A stretch of DNA of 64,000 nucleotides from Bin5 sp965116395 (GCA_965116395.1 OZ220684.1:1798001-1862000); one strand, 5' to 3'; counted from the first letter of the stretch, positions 17,616 through 25,839 are shown. Numbers and translations are program-made. Notes: generated by a model from the letters alone, not told the origin.

Positions 17616-17644
17616 TTGACATAGGCCCCGGCTTATGATAATAT
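17616..17644 (+). promoter_or_regulatory. Promoter of zinc operon copy 2
   Basis: TTGACA (17616-17621), 17-base spacer, TAATAT (17639-17644), identical in layout to the promoter at 13992-14020. Confidence 0.8.
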
Positions 17645-17682
17645 AGTCTTGTTGCATCAATTTGCAACAAACAAAATTATCA
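17636..17682 (+). promoter_or_regulatory. Candidate Zur operator, copy 2 (perfect palindrome)
   Basis: TTGTTGCA (17649-17656) and its exact complement TGCAACAA (17663-17670) around a six-base centre, flanked as in copy 1 by TGATAAT (17636-17642) and ATTATCA (17676-17682). It begins five bases after the -10, the position expected for a repressor site. Confidence 0.65.
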
Positions 17683-18119
17683 TGTGCCACAATACCACAG
17701 AGATCAATCGGCAGTTACGCAAACGCGGCTACCGGGTAACCCCCCAACGCCAACTCATCCTCGACGCCGTCTGTCAGCTCGGTAAGCACGTCACGCCCGA
17801 AGCTGTGTACGACCAGGTACACCGCATCGCTCCAACTCTGAGTCGGGCCACTGTCTACCGGGTTCTGCATTTTCTGACAGAACAGCGCATCCTGACGATG
17901 GTGCATATGGCCGACGGCCGGCTTGCCTTCGAATTGGCCGGCCCCGAACCGCATCACCACCTCGTCTGCCGCTCATGCGACAGCTTGCTCGAGCTGCCGC
18001 ACAGCGTCTTGCGTTCCTTTCGCCAGGCGATGAAGTCCCAATACGACTTTGAGACCGACGTAAGTCATGTCTCATTCTTTGGGCATTGCACCGACTGCCA
18101 TGACTCTGCCGGCGCCTGA
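17682..18119 (+). CDS. zur: Fur-family zinc uptake regulator, copy 2
   Basis: 145-residue near-identical copy of the regulator at 14058-14495; the visible changes are Met to Leu in RLAFELAGPEP and Val to Ala near the C-terminus. The CRSC and CTDC zinc pairs and the DNA-binding helix are unchanged, so both proteins should recognise the same operators and can form mixed dimers. Head gene of the second zinc operon. Confidence 0.9.
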   Translation: MCHNTTEINRQLRKRGYRVTPQRQLILDAVCQLGKHVTPEAVYDQVHRIAPTLSRATVYRVLHFLTEQRILTMVHMADGRLAFELAGPEPHHHLVCRSCDSLLELPHSVLRSFRQAMKSQYDFETDVSHVSFFGHCTDCHDSAGA

Positions 18120-18169
18120 CGCCAATTGTGGGGACACACGCCACCTGTCTGACGAAAGGGTACCCGCAG

Positions 18170-20539
18170 ATGCTTCACTCACTTCGAATCCTGTCATCGG
18201 TTCTCACGCTGATAGTCCTTCTGGCCGCTTGCACCCCAGTCGCGCCTGAGACGACATCTGCCAGCGCAGATGCTCCTCAGGCCTCAACCTCCGGCACAAC
18301 AGCTTCCGAGGAGTCTGATACGCCCTCCGGGCCGTCGGTCCGGGTGGTGACAACCACCAACTTTGTGGCTGATTGGGTCCGGGTGGTTGGTGGAAACAGG
18401 GTAGAGGTCTTCAGCCTGCTTCCAGTGGGTGGCGACCCGCACACTTTTTCGCCAGGCGCTCGCGACGTTGCCCAGGTAGCTGACGCCGATGTTGTGTTTA
18501 CCGTTGGTCTCGGCCTGGAGGCCGAATGGCTGCATGAACTGGTAGACAACGCCAGTGCAGATGAGTCCAAGGTAGTCGCGCTTGGTGAGAGCGTAGATCC
18601 CATTGAGTTTACCATGGTCGATATGCATGACGATCACGGGGATGAAGACGAGCACGGCCATGACGAAGACGAGCACGAGGATGAAGACGAGCACGGCCAT
18701 GACGAGATGATCATGGGGCGTTTGCTCGTTGCGGATGCGGTAGAAGCGCACCTCTCCGTCATCGATCTATCGACCGGTGACGTTGACAGCGGAATCTTCG
18801 AGGTCGCCGCACCCCGCGCGACCGTGTACCCCAGCCCCGCTCACCGCTACGCCATCGTCCTCGCCCGCGGGCCGGAGGACGGCGACGACCGGATCCACGT
18901 CTTCGACAGCGGCGTCTTCCTCGTCGAGCACGGCGATCACTACGACCTTGTCACACGGCCCGTCTCCCGTCATGCGTTGGAGATCGCTGACGAGCAGCCG
19001 ATCCATTACGTCAACAGCTACGGCTGGACCGCGATCTTCGCAGACATCAACGGTCACGCCATCCTGATCAACGAGGCGGATCTGGCGAACTCACGCGGCG
19101 ACTATGAGCCGATCGTGTTTGAGGCCGGACCGCAGCATGGCGCGGCGCTGGTCGTCTCGGACGAGCATGTCGTCGTTACCACGAAGAATCCCGACTACCC
19201 GGAGAATTCCAACGACAGCCTGCCTGTGGGCGTGGAAGTTCGCGACTTCAGTGATCAGGTCGTCTACGACGCCAGCAATCGCTCATGCCCGGGCATGCAC
19301 GGTGAGTCCCACAATGAGTATGGCGTCGCCTTTGGATGCACCGGGGGCGTGCTCTTCCTCCATGCTCACGATGGCGAGTACGAGCACGAGTTCATCGCCA
19401 ATCCACCGGAGATGCGCGAAGATTCTCGTATCGGGTCGGTCTACGGTCACCACCACGTCGAGCATTTCTTCGGTAAGGCCTCTTACTTCGACGGTGAGGG
19501 CTTCGCCGACGATGGCATTTGGCTGATCGACGTGGACCACAGCGAAATGCGCCAGGTGTTCAGCGAGCCCAGCGTTTCCACGAAGTTCTCCAGCGATGGC
19601 GAGCTGCTCTACGTGCTCGGCGTTGACGGCGTGCTGCACGCGCTGGACGCGCATGACGGCGAATTGCTCGAGACCATGGAGTTGGTCGGGCCTGGTGATG
19701 CCGGTCGTCCCGCGTTCATCGTTGTTGGCGAGTGGCTCTACGTCGCCGACCCCAACAGTGGCCACGTGATGGCCGTCCACCTTGAAGAGATGGAGATCGA
19801 GGAGGAGTGGGAAGTCGGGGGCGCGCCGTCGAGCCTGGCGTTTGTCGGAGTCGCCGACTCGGGCGGCGCGCCCGATGAAGGCCATGACGAGCACGAAGAG
19901 GACGAGCACGGCCACGACGAGGATGAGCACGACGATGAAGACGAGCACGGCCATGACGAGGATGAGCACGACGATGAAGACGAGCACGGCCATGAAGGGC
20001 ACGCACACGGACTTCTGGATCCCCACTTCTGGTTCGATCCGATCCGGGTGAAGGTCGCGGTCAATGAAGTAGCCGCCCGGCTTTCGGCTATAGACCCCGG
20101 CAACGCGAACGTCTACTTCCGGAACGCCTCAGAGTATGGGGAGCAGCTCGACGAGCTTCACGCCTGGATCCAAGAGCAGGTTGGTACTGTGGAGCCGGAG
20201 CGCAGACTGCTGGTTACATCACACGACAGCTTCTCCTACTTGGCAGAGGCCTATGGGTTTGAGATAGTCGGCCTGGTTATTCCGTCTCTTGCGACTCACG
20301 TGGAGCCGTCTGCGGAGCACATTGCGGGCGTGGTCGATGTGGTTCGGGAGCACGATATACCAGCGGTGTTTGGTGAGACGACAGTCAGTGAAAGGCTGGC
20401 GCAAACCATAGCAGAGGAGACTGGCGCGGAGCTTGTCCGGCTCTATTCGGGTTCCCTTGGGCCGGAGGGCAGCGGCGCTGACACCTACCTTGGCATGGTG
20501 CGTACAAACGTGGAACGCATCGTCGGGGCGTTGAGATGA
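18170..20539 (+). CDS. ZnuA-type zinc-binding lipoprotein with an inserted AztD-like beta-propeller
   Basis: 789-residue chimera. Residues 1-152 and 614-789 match the two lobes of ZnuA (lipobox LLAAC with Cys21, zinc ligand His91 in GGDPHTF, His619 in DPHFWFD). Between them, flanked by His/Asp/Glu-rich linkers at about 153-180 and 569-613, lies a roughly 385-residue beta-propeller beginning GRLLVADAVEAHLSVIDL. Its CPGMHGE motif (373-379), second Cys390 and HAHDGEYEHEF and GHHHVEHFF stretches match AztD, the periplasmic zinc chaperone that loads AztC in other bacteria. The propeller occupies exactly the His-rich loop position. Reading frame is continuous. It is followed only by a znuC remnant, so it must rely on ZnuC/ZnuB of copy 1 (inference). 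Confidence 0.88.
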   Translation: MLHSLRILSSVLTLIVLLAACTPVAPETTSASADAPQASTSGTTASEESDTPSGPSVRVVTTTNFVADWVRVVGGNRVEVFSLLPVGGDPHTFSPGARDVAQVADADVVFTVGLGLEAEWLHELVDNASADESKVVALGESVDPIEFTMVDMHDDHGDEDEHGHDEDEHEDEDEHGHDEMIMGRLLVADAVEAHLSVIDLSTGDVDSGIFEVAAPRATVYPSPAHRYAIVLARGPEDGDDRIHVFDSGVFLVEHGDHYDLVTRPVSRHALEIADEQPIHYVNSYGWTAIFADINGHAILINEADLANSRGDYEPIVFEAGPQHGAALVVSDEHVVVTTKNPDYPENSNDSLPVGVEVRDFSDQVVYDASNRSCPGMHGESHNEYGVAFGCTGGVLFLHAHDGEYEHEFIANPPEMREDSRIGSVYGHHHVEHFFGKASYFDGEGFADDGIWLIDVDHSEMRQVFSEPSVSTKFSSDGELLYVLGVDGVLHALDAHDGELLETMELVGPGDAGRPAFIVVGEWLYVADPNSGHVMAVHLEEMEIEEEWEVGGAPSSLAFVGVADSGGAPDEGHDEHEEDEHGHDEDEHDDEDEHGHDEDEHDDEDEHGHEGHAHGLLDPHFWFDPIRVKVAVNEVAARLSAIDPGNANVYFRNASEYGEQLDELHAWIQEQVGTVEPERRLLVTSHDSFSYLAEAYGFEIVGLVIPSLATHVEPSAEHIAGVVDVVREHDIPAVFGETTVSERLAQTIAEETGAELVRLYSGSLGPEGSGADTYLGMVRTNVERIVGALR

Positions 20540-20599
20540 ACCCCGCTCCGAACGTACACGGCGCGAGCATGTCGCTTCAGGACGTGACTGTCGAACTCG
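20536..20599 (+). pseudogene. znuC remnant of the second zinc operon
   Basis: The first 21 codons of znuC (NPAPNVHGASMSLQDVTVEL) follow the binding protein with the same ATGA overlap as in copy 1. At 20599/20600 similarity to copy 1 stops abruptly and transposase-remnant sequence begins. Confidence 0.85.
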
Positions 20600-20760
20600 T
20601 CATGTACGCCCATGGGGCGGTTGATAAAGATGTATAGGGTGTGTGCGGTCAGCTCAATGTAGAGCCGAGCGCACAGACATTGGAAGGTGTGTGCATGGTT
20701 GGTTTCGATATTGAGTTGTGCGGCCAACTGACTGTTGACGGTTTCGATGCTTGGCACATG
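20600..20760 (-). mobile_element. Transposase C-terminal remnant, copy B
   Basis: On the minus strand it reads IETVNSQLAAQLNIETNHAH then LCARLYIELTAHTLYIFIN, the C-terminal part of a DDE transposase (IS982/IS4-like, tentative). It matches the remnant at 25655-25800 (NHAHAFQGLCARLY). It marks the left junction of the cassette that replaced znuC/znuB. Nothing else is recognisable before 20812. Confidence 0.6.
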
Positions 20761-20811
20761 TCGTCAACGAGCACATGCACGCATAGATAAGAGAAAGTGA
20801 AGAGGACAAAG

Positions 20812-22044
20812 ATGTTGAACTTGCCCGTTGATTGGGGAACATTATGGTTAGGGGGCTTCTGCCCGGTGGAGGTGCTCGGTGGGTTGCCGGTTCGTGGCGC
20901 AGATTATGCCGCGCATCCACCGCTGGATGATCGGCTGACCCTACCTGCTAACGCAGCTTTACACGCCGAGGTGACGCTTGAAGCGGCAGAAGCGACATGG
21001 TCGGAACGCCTGGGCGGCGCGTGGGTTGTACTGGTGCGCGATGCCTACCGCGCTCGCCGCTTACTGCATCAGGCGGCGGGAATTCAGCCAGGCGAATGGG
21101 TCGGTGTCCCGGCGAATGCCAGCCATGACCTGGCAGAGTCGGTCAAGCATCATAAGGCGCTGCTGCGCTTTCTGGACTTTGACGCGCATCTGCGGCTCGC
21201 GCCGTCCAGTACGCGCTTCACCTGGACGCAGGTGGTGGGCGGGTTGTGGCAGCCGCAGAACGCTATGTGGCTCGACTGCGCTGACACCCTGCCTACGCCC
21301 GGCGCGGCAGAACGCCCGGCGGTGACGCTGTACGGCTTACATCTGCCTGATGCTGATGACCGCCCCGGTGCGCTGCTGGTATTCAGTGATGAGGCACTCT
21401 ATGCAGAGGTGAGAGCATTGCGTCAACCGGTTGACTGCCCGAACGCAGCGCAGGCATTGGCACAGTGTGAACGTCTGTCAGAACTGGCAGAGCAGCAAAG
21501 CGCGAATCTGGCGGAGGTGCGGCGCGGTCTGTGTGAAGCCGCCGGGCTGGTGACACATGAGCCGAACAGGCTGGCACTGGCGACCGCGGTCGCGGTGCAG
21601 ATTCCGCTAGAGAGCGATGTCGCCACGTTTTACGCCTACGTTGAGCAGGAAAATACGCCCGTGCGCTGGCTGCCACAGATTCGGCCTTTGCATTATGCCG
21701 CGCTGGGTGCTGACGGCGCGCCAGATCACCGGGGAACGGCGACGAACCTCGCCCGCTGGATGTGCGTCCCGGTGGGGCCAGAATACACCTTTGAGGAGAT
21801 CAAACACGGTGTGCTGGGCATCGTCAAAGCGGCGGAATATCTCGGTGTGCGCTGGCGCACCAATCCCGCCTATGCTGCCGAGTACGCTTCCTTGATGGAT
21901 CGAACTTATGGCGCAGGGCATGATGCCTACCGCCCGTTGTTTGCGCTGGATGAAGCATCGCAGCGGGAGATTAGCCATGCAGTTGATCGCTATCACCGGG
22001 ATGCTGCATCAGCCCAAGACCGCGCTGACGCAGGCGCTCATTGA
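20812..22044 (+). CDS. DegT/DnrJ/EryC1 aminotransferase-like protein without an evident PLP lysine
   Basis: 410 residues. The order of segments follows the fold type I aminotransferases of the DegT family. AGIQPGEWVGVPANAS resembles the AGVGPGDEVIVPANT segment; GALLVFSDEALYAEVRALR matches the GGAVVTNDEELAERLRRLR segment; and LARWMCVPVGPEYTFEEIK matches the C-terminal LPL-P-mt-e-v region. Where DegT enzymes carry the PLP-binding Lys just before that second segment, this protein reads TLYGLHLPDADDRP with no Lys, so it is probably not a normal aminotransferase. ATG 20812 follows AGAGG. It precedes the COG0523 GTPase and may work with it. Fold assignment is by eye and moderate. Confidence 0.6.
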   Translation: MLNLPVDWGTLWLGGFCPVEVLGGLPVRGADYAAHPPLDDRLTLPANAALHAEVTLEAAEATWSERLGGAWVVLVRDAYRARRLLHQAAGIQPGEWVGVPANASHDLAESVKHHKALLRFLDFDAHLRLAPSSTRFTWTQVVGGLWQPQNAMWLDCADTLPTPGAAERPAVTLYGLHLPDADDRPGALLVFSDEALYAEVRALRQPVDCPNAAQALAQCERLSELAEQQSANLAEVRRGLCEAAGLVTHEPNRLALATAVAVQIPLESDVATFYAYVEQENTPVRWLPQIRPLHYAALGADGAPDHRGTATNLARWMCVPVGPEYTFEEIKHGVLGIVKAAEYLGVRWRTNPAYAAEYASLMDRTYGAGHDAYRPLFALDEASQREISHAVDRYHRDAASAQDRADAGAH

Positions 22045-22078
22045 AGCGCTGTCCGCCGAAATCGAAAACGACAGTTGA
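21977..22078 (+). CDS. Overlapping 33-residue ORF resembling the start of a P-loop GTPase
   Basis: In a different frame from the preceding gene, ATG 21977 opens a 33-codon frame that ends 20 bases before the GTPase start. It begins QLIAITGMLHQPKTALTQAL, which mimics the COG0523 start VTVLTGFLGAGKTTLLNRVL with a spoiled P-loop. It may be the stub of a second GTPase-like gene, a leader peptide coupling the two large genes, or chance. Too short for certainty. Confidence 0.35.
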   Translation: MQLIAITGMLHQPKTALTQALIEALSAEIENDS

Positions 22079-22098
22079 ATAGAGGAGACAGGAACAAA

Positions 22099-23454
22099 AT
22101 GAACACACTTGAAACACGAGTGCCTGTGACCGTTCTGACGGGCTTTCTGGGGGCAGGCAAAACCACGTTACTCAACCGCGTCCTGACCGAAAATCACGGT
22201 AAGAAAATCGCGGTGATCGAAAATGAGTTCGGCGAGATCGGCATTGATAACGATCTGGTCATTGGAGCGGAAGAAGAGATCTTCGAGATGAACAACGGAT
22301 GCATCTGCTGCACCGTTCGGGGTGATTTGATTCGCATTCTCAGTCATCTGATGAAGCGCCGCGATAAGTTCGATTACATCATGGTCGAAACCACCGGCAT
22401 GGCGGATCCCGGTCCCGTCGCGCAAACCTTTTACGTGGATGATGATATGCAGCAAAAATTGACGCTGGATGGGATTGTCACGGTGGTGGATGCCAAACAT
22501 ATCTGGGAACACATCGACGATAGCGATGAGGCGAAAGAACAGGTCGCCTTTGCTGATGTGATCCTGCTCAATAAGATTGATCTGGTTGCCCCGGAAGACC
22601 TCGACAGACTCGAAGCACGCATCAAAAGCATGAACAGAATGGCGAAAATCTGCCGCACCCGCGACGCGGTGGTCGAGATGGACAAGATTCTCAATGTGGG
22701 CGGCTTCAACCTCGACCGGGCACTGGAAATCGACCCGAAGTTCATGGAGCCAGAATACCCGTTTGAATGGTCGGGTATCTATGAACTGAACACCGGGACT
22801 TACGAATGGGTGATGGGTGAAGGCCCTGACCCGGCAATGGGGGCCGCACTGCTGCCGCTGGCAAATAATGGATTGGCGGCTAAGGAAGCGACGCTGATGG
22901 GAGCCGTACTGACCTTCTCTGAAGATGAGCAGGCAGTACAGGCAGGCGAAACGCTGCACCTTGGCAAAGGACAGCACAACCAGCTCGTGCTGAACAGAAA
23001 GGGCGAGACCGTCTTCAATTTCGTGATTCAGCAGCCGGGCTATTACATGCTATTCACCGAACATCACCCTGATGAATTCGACGCTCACCTGTGCGGCACG
23101 GATGCCGTGCTTGTCCCGCTCGAAACCCGCGAGTACAAGCCGGATCATGAACACGACGAAGAAGTGACTTCTGTTGGTATCACCCTCCCCGGTGATTTTC
23201 ACTTGGAGAGGCTCAATGATTGGTTAGGTCAACTGCTGACCGTGCATGGGCTGGACATCTTCCGTATGAAAGGCGTGTTGAGCGTGCGCGGCTGGGATGA
23301 ACGATTCGTATTTCAGGGGGTGCATATGCTCTTTGACGGCCGCCCGGATCGTCCGTGGGGGAATCAGCAGCGTCATAACAAGATGGTTTTTATCGGGCGT
23401 AACCTGGATAGGGCTGCACTGGAAGAAGGCTTTCGCGCATGTCTCGTGTCATGA
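22099..23454 (+). CDS. COG0523 (CobW/ZNG-type) GTPase, probable zinc metallochaperone
   Basis: 451-residue G3E-family P-loop GTPase. P-loop GFLGAGKT (15-22), the Glu-rich switch ENEFGEIGIDNDL, the metal motif GCICC (67-71), ETTG, and NKID (158-161). Residues about 225-345 form an added domain (GIYELNTGTYEW to GYYMLFTEHHPDEF) rich in His and acidic residues; the C-terminal CobW domain includes MKGVLSVRGWDERFVFQGVHML. ATG 22099 follows AGAGGAG. Such GTPases hand zinc to client proteins under zinc shortage and are often Zur-controlled. Here it replaces the permease genes downstream of a Zur-type promoter, though about 4.4 kb from it and beyond a transposase scar. Confidence 0.9.
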   Translation: MNTLETRVPVTVLTGFLGAGKTTLLNRVLTENHGKKIAVIENEFGEIGIDNDLVIGAEEEIFEMNNGCICCTVRGDLIRILSHLMKRRDKFDYIMVETTGMADPGPVAQTFYVDDDMQQKLTLDGIVTVVDAKHIWEHIDDSDEAKEQVAFADVILLNKIDLVAPEDLDRLEARIKSMNRMAKICRTRDAVVEMDKILNVGGFNLDRALEIDPKFMEPEYPFEWSGIYELNTGTYEWVMGEGPDPAMGAALLPLANNGLAAKEATLMGAVLTFSEDEQAVQAGETLHLGKGQHNQLVLNRKGETVFNFVIQQPGYYMLFTEHHPDEFDAHLCGTDAVLVPLETREYKPDHEHDEEVTSVGITLPGDFHLERLNDWLGQLLTVHGLDIFRMKGVLSVRGWDERFVFQGVHMLFDGRPDRPWGNQQRHNKMVFIGRNLDRAALEEGFRACLVS

Positions 23455-24503
23455 TGCGGCGCAAAGACAAACGAAAACCGCCGCAGCCATCGCTCAAGGC
23501 AATATGGCGTACCAACATTGACGATCATCCGATTGGGCTGGCATGGTCGCCGGATGGCAAACTGTTGGCAGTGGCGGGTGTGTCTGGACCCATCACGCTG
23601 TTTAATGGTGCAGACGGCACGGTACAGCACAAGCTACCCGGCCATACCCTTCTTGGCACGATGGCAATTTCGTGGCACAGAGACAGTCGTCTCCTCGCCA
23701 GTGTCGGGCAGGATGGCAAAGTACGGCTGTGGGATACCAAGACAGGAACGCAGACCTCTGAAATGGCAGGCGGCGCAAGCTGGGTGGAGCGTGTCGCTTT
23801 CAGCCCTGCGGGCGATTTGCTTGTGTCAGCCGCCGGGCGCAAACTGCGACTGTGGAACACCACCGGGGAATTGAACTACGAATATCCCGATGCGAACAGC
23901 ACCATTACTGACATCAAGTGGCGCTATGATGGCAAACAGTTCGCCATCTCTGCCTACAATGGCGTCGTGCTGTATAGCCCCACAAAAGCGGAACCACTCC
24001 ATCGTTTCGAATGGCAGGGTTCGACACTCACACTGGAATGGAGTCCCGATGGAAAGTACATTGCCACTGGCGACCAGGACTCAACGGTGCATTTCTGGCT
24101 CGTCGATTCAGGGCAGGATTTGCAGATGTGGGGCTACGAAACGAAGGTGCTGGAACTGGCATGGAGCTTCAATAGTCGCTATCTTGCGACCGGCGGCGGG
24201 ACTCAGGCGGTGATCTGGGACTGTTCCGGCAAGGGGCCAGAAAACACTCGACCGATCATGCTGGAAGGGCATAAGCACCTCATCAAGCACCTGAAGTTTC
24301 AACGACGGGGTAAGCTGCTGGCTTCCGGTGGTAACGATGGTCTGCTAGCAATCTGGAAAATCAAGAAGAAGAAACTCGCTTTGCTGGCGGATGCTGTGTT
24401 CAAAGCCCCAATTGCCGGCTTGGCCTGGTCACCGGATGATCGCTATATCGCGGCGTCAGATGAGAGTGGTACCCTGTCGATAGCGGCAGCGCAGCGATTA
24501 TGA
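23439..24503 (+). CDS. WD40-repeat protein
   Basis: 354 residues made of about seven WD40 blades, for example IGLAWSPDGKLLAVAG, DGKVRLWDTKTG, LEWSPDGKYIATGDQD and LASGGNDGLLAIWK. No signal peptide, so cytoplasmic. ATG 23439 is preceded by AGAAGG and lies inside the end of the GTPase gene (16-base overlap); ATG 23451, in an ATGA overlap, is an alternative. The tight coupling points to a complex with, or scaffolding of, the GTPase. The function is inferred from context only. Confidence 0.85.
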   Translation: MSRVMMRRKDKRKPPQPSLKAIWRTNIDDHPIGLAWSPDGKLLAVAGVSGPITLFNGADGTVQHKLPGHTLLGTMAISWHRDSRLLASVGQDGKVRLWDTKTGTQTSEMAGGASWVERVAFSPAGDLLVSAAGRKLRLWNTTGELNYEYPDANSTITDIKWRYDGKQFAISAYNGVVLYSPTKAEPLHRFEWQGSTLTLEWSPDGKYIATGDQDSTVHFWLVDSGQDLQMWGYETKVLELAWSFNSRYLATGGGTQAVIWDCSGKGPENTRPIMLEGHKHLIKHLKFQRRGKLLASGGNDGLLAIWKIKKKKLALLADAVFKAPIAGLAWSPDDRYIAASDESGTLSIAAAQRL

Positions 24504-24509
24504 GAATCG

Positions 24510-24525
24510 TATTTCATATGAAATA
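24510..24525. promoter_or_regulatory. 16-bp perfect palindrome after the WD40 gene
   Basis: TATTTCATATGAAATA, starting seven bases after the WD40 stop. Symmetric A+T-rich palindrome, suited to a dimeric regulator or a weak hairpin. No T-run follows. It lies at the junction where znuB remnant sequence begins. Confidence 0.35.
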
Positions 24526-24532
24526 TTCCCTC

Positions 24533-24711
24533 TGTTGGTGAGACGTTTCGTCTCGATGATGATGGCGGCCGCGGCAATAGGGACCGCGGCCGCCGTGACT
24601 GGCCTCTACATCTCCTACCACTTCAGTTTGCCCGCCGGCCCTGCCATGACCCTGGTTGCAAGCGGGATATTCGTACTGGTCGTTTCATTCAAGCGAAGAG
24701 CCCCCGCCTGA
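24533..24711 (+). pseudogene. znuB remnant of the second zinc operon
   Basis: The last about 59 codons of znuB (from LLVRRF through GLYISYHF to FKRRAPA and TGA) are almost identical to 17186-17364. The following 70 bases also match the region downstream of znuB copy 1 up to 24781. It has no start and is the right-hand remnant of the replaced permease gene. Confidence 0.88.
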
Positions 24712-24781
24712 GAATCCTCTTCTCGAAAGCCGCTCGTTGTCAGAGTCCCGTACGTCGGTAAAAACCTGACCTGTATTCGCC

Positions 24782-25654
24782 GCTTGACGATCTTGCGAGA
24801 CGGCATCTTCAGGGCAGCCCCATCGTCCACTTCGGCCATATGGTGATACGGCGGCTCACTGCCTGGCCGTTAACCCCATATGGCCTTGCGTCCTCGTACG
24901 GCACTTCATTTACGCCTTCTCCAATTCTGTATAGAAGAAGAACACGGCGAAGAATGGCAAGCATATTGTGGGAGACGATATGCGCATGTCCGATAGGGGG
25001 ATAATTCCTGATGACTGTTGCAGGCTTATACCTGTCGATGATGCTATTTCGTTGGTAAATATATCGTCGATCTCTCATCCGCTGTCGACCTCCATTGGTA
25101 AGGACTTTCCGGGGTGTGCAATGATGGTCGAGCCGAACGTTAAGTCTGGAACTTGAAATGCCGACAGCGGCATCGCTCCGAATGTTCTTTTCCAAGGCGT
25201 CGCGGAGGGGACACCGGCTTGCTCTGCGGCCTCCTGACCCTGGTCTCCCAACGACAGTTCCGCCCGACTTCATACACACATCATCGATCAAGAGATTGTC
25301 GATTCTCTTCCAATAGAAGGGAACTCGACGGTTTGTGGATTGACCGCAATGAACCAACTCGTACCAGTTCTTCTGGCGCACTCGATCTTGCCTTACTGGA
25401 TACGCAGGAATTGCGCTCTCTGGTAAGTAACGATGTAGCATGCGCTGACAACGTTCGACAGCGTCTACAGATTCCGATTGCAAGGTTTCAATTTACCGCT
25501 GCGAGATATTCTTGATGATGTGGATCCAGGTTGGGTAAGGTACCCGAAAGGGTTGATCGCGACTGGCGCAACGACTACCTTGGACGATCAGCTTTTCGAA
25601 GATGTCTTATGTAGAATGATGGTCGGTCTTTTTTGGATAGAGAACGAGAAAAGA
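24782..25654. other. Unassigned, A+T-richer segment
   Basis: About 870 bases between the zinc-region duplicate and a transposase remnant. The longest open frame is 224 codons on the minus strand (24809-25483), but its protein is Arg-rich, has no recognisable motif and no ribosome site. Several shorter plus-strand frames are equally unconvincing. I see no gene I can support; decayed mobile DNA is the most likely content. Confidence 0.4.
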
Positions 25655-25800
25655 CTTATGCTAGTCAGGGAAAGCCAGTTTTTGGATCTGCAGGTAGTCG
25701 GGTACGCCCGTGCGTCGATTGATGTAGATGCATAACGCGTTTACGGTGAGCTTAGTGTAGAGGCGGGCGCACAGACCCTGGAAAGCATGTGCATGGTTGG
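25655..25800 (-). mobile_element. Transposase C-terminal remnant, copy C
   Basis: Minus-strand reading NHAHAFQGLCARLYTKL then LCIYINRRTGVPDYLQIQKL, then LAFPD and stop. It is the most complete of three related remnants (13853-13905, 20600-20760). It marks the right edge of the rearranged zinc region. Confidence 0.6.
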
Positions 25801-25839
25801 TCTCGATTTGGATGGCCTCATTCGGAGAGATATAGCAAT

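Noticed and set aside
24809..25483. 224-codon minus-strand frame
   Set aside because: No recognisable motif, Arg-rich, no ribosome site; kept only as an unassigned segment.
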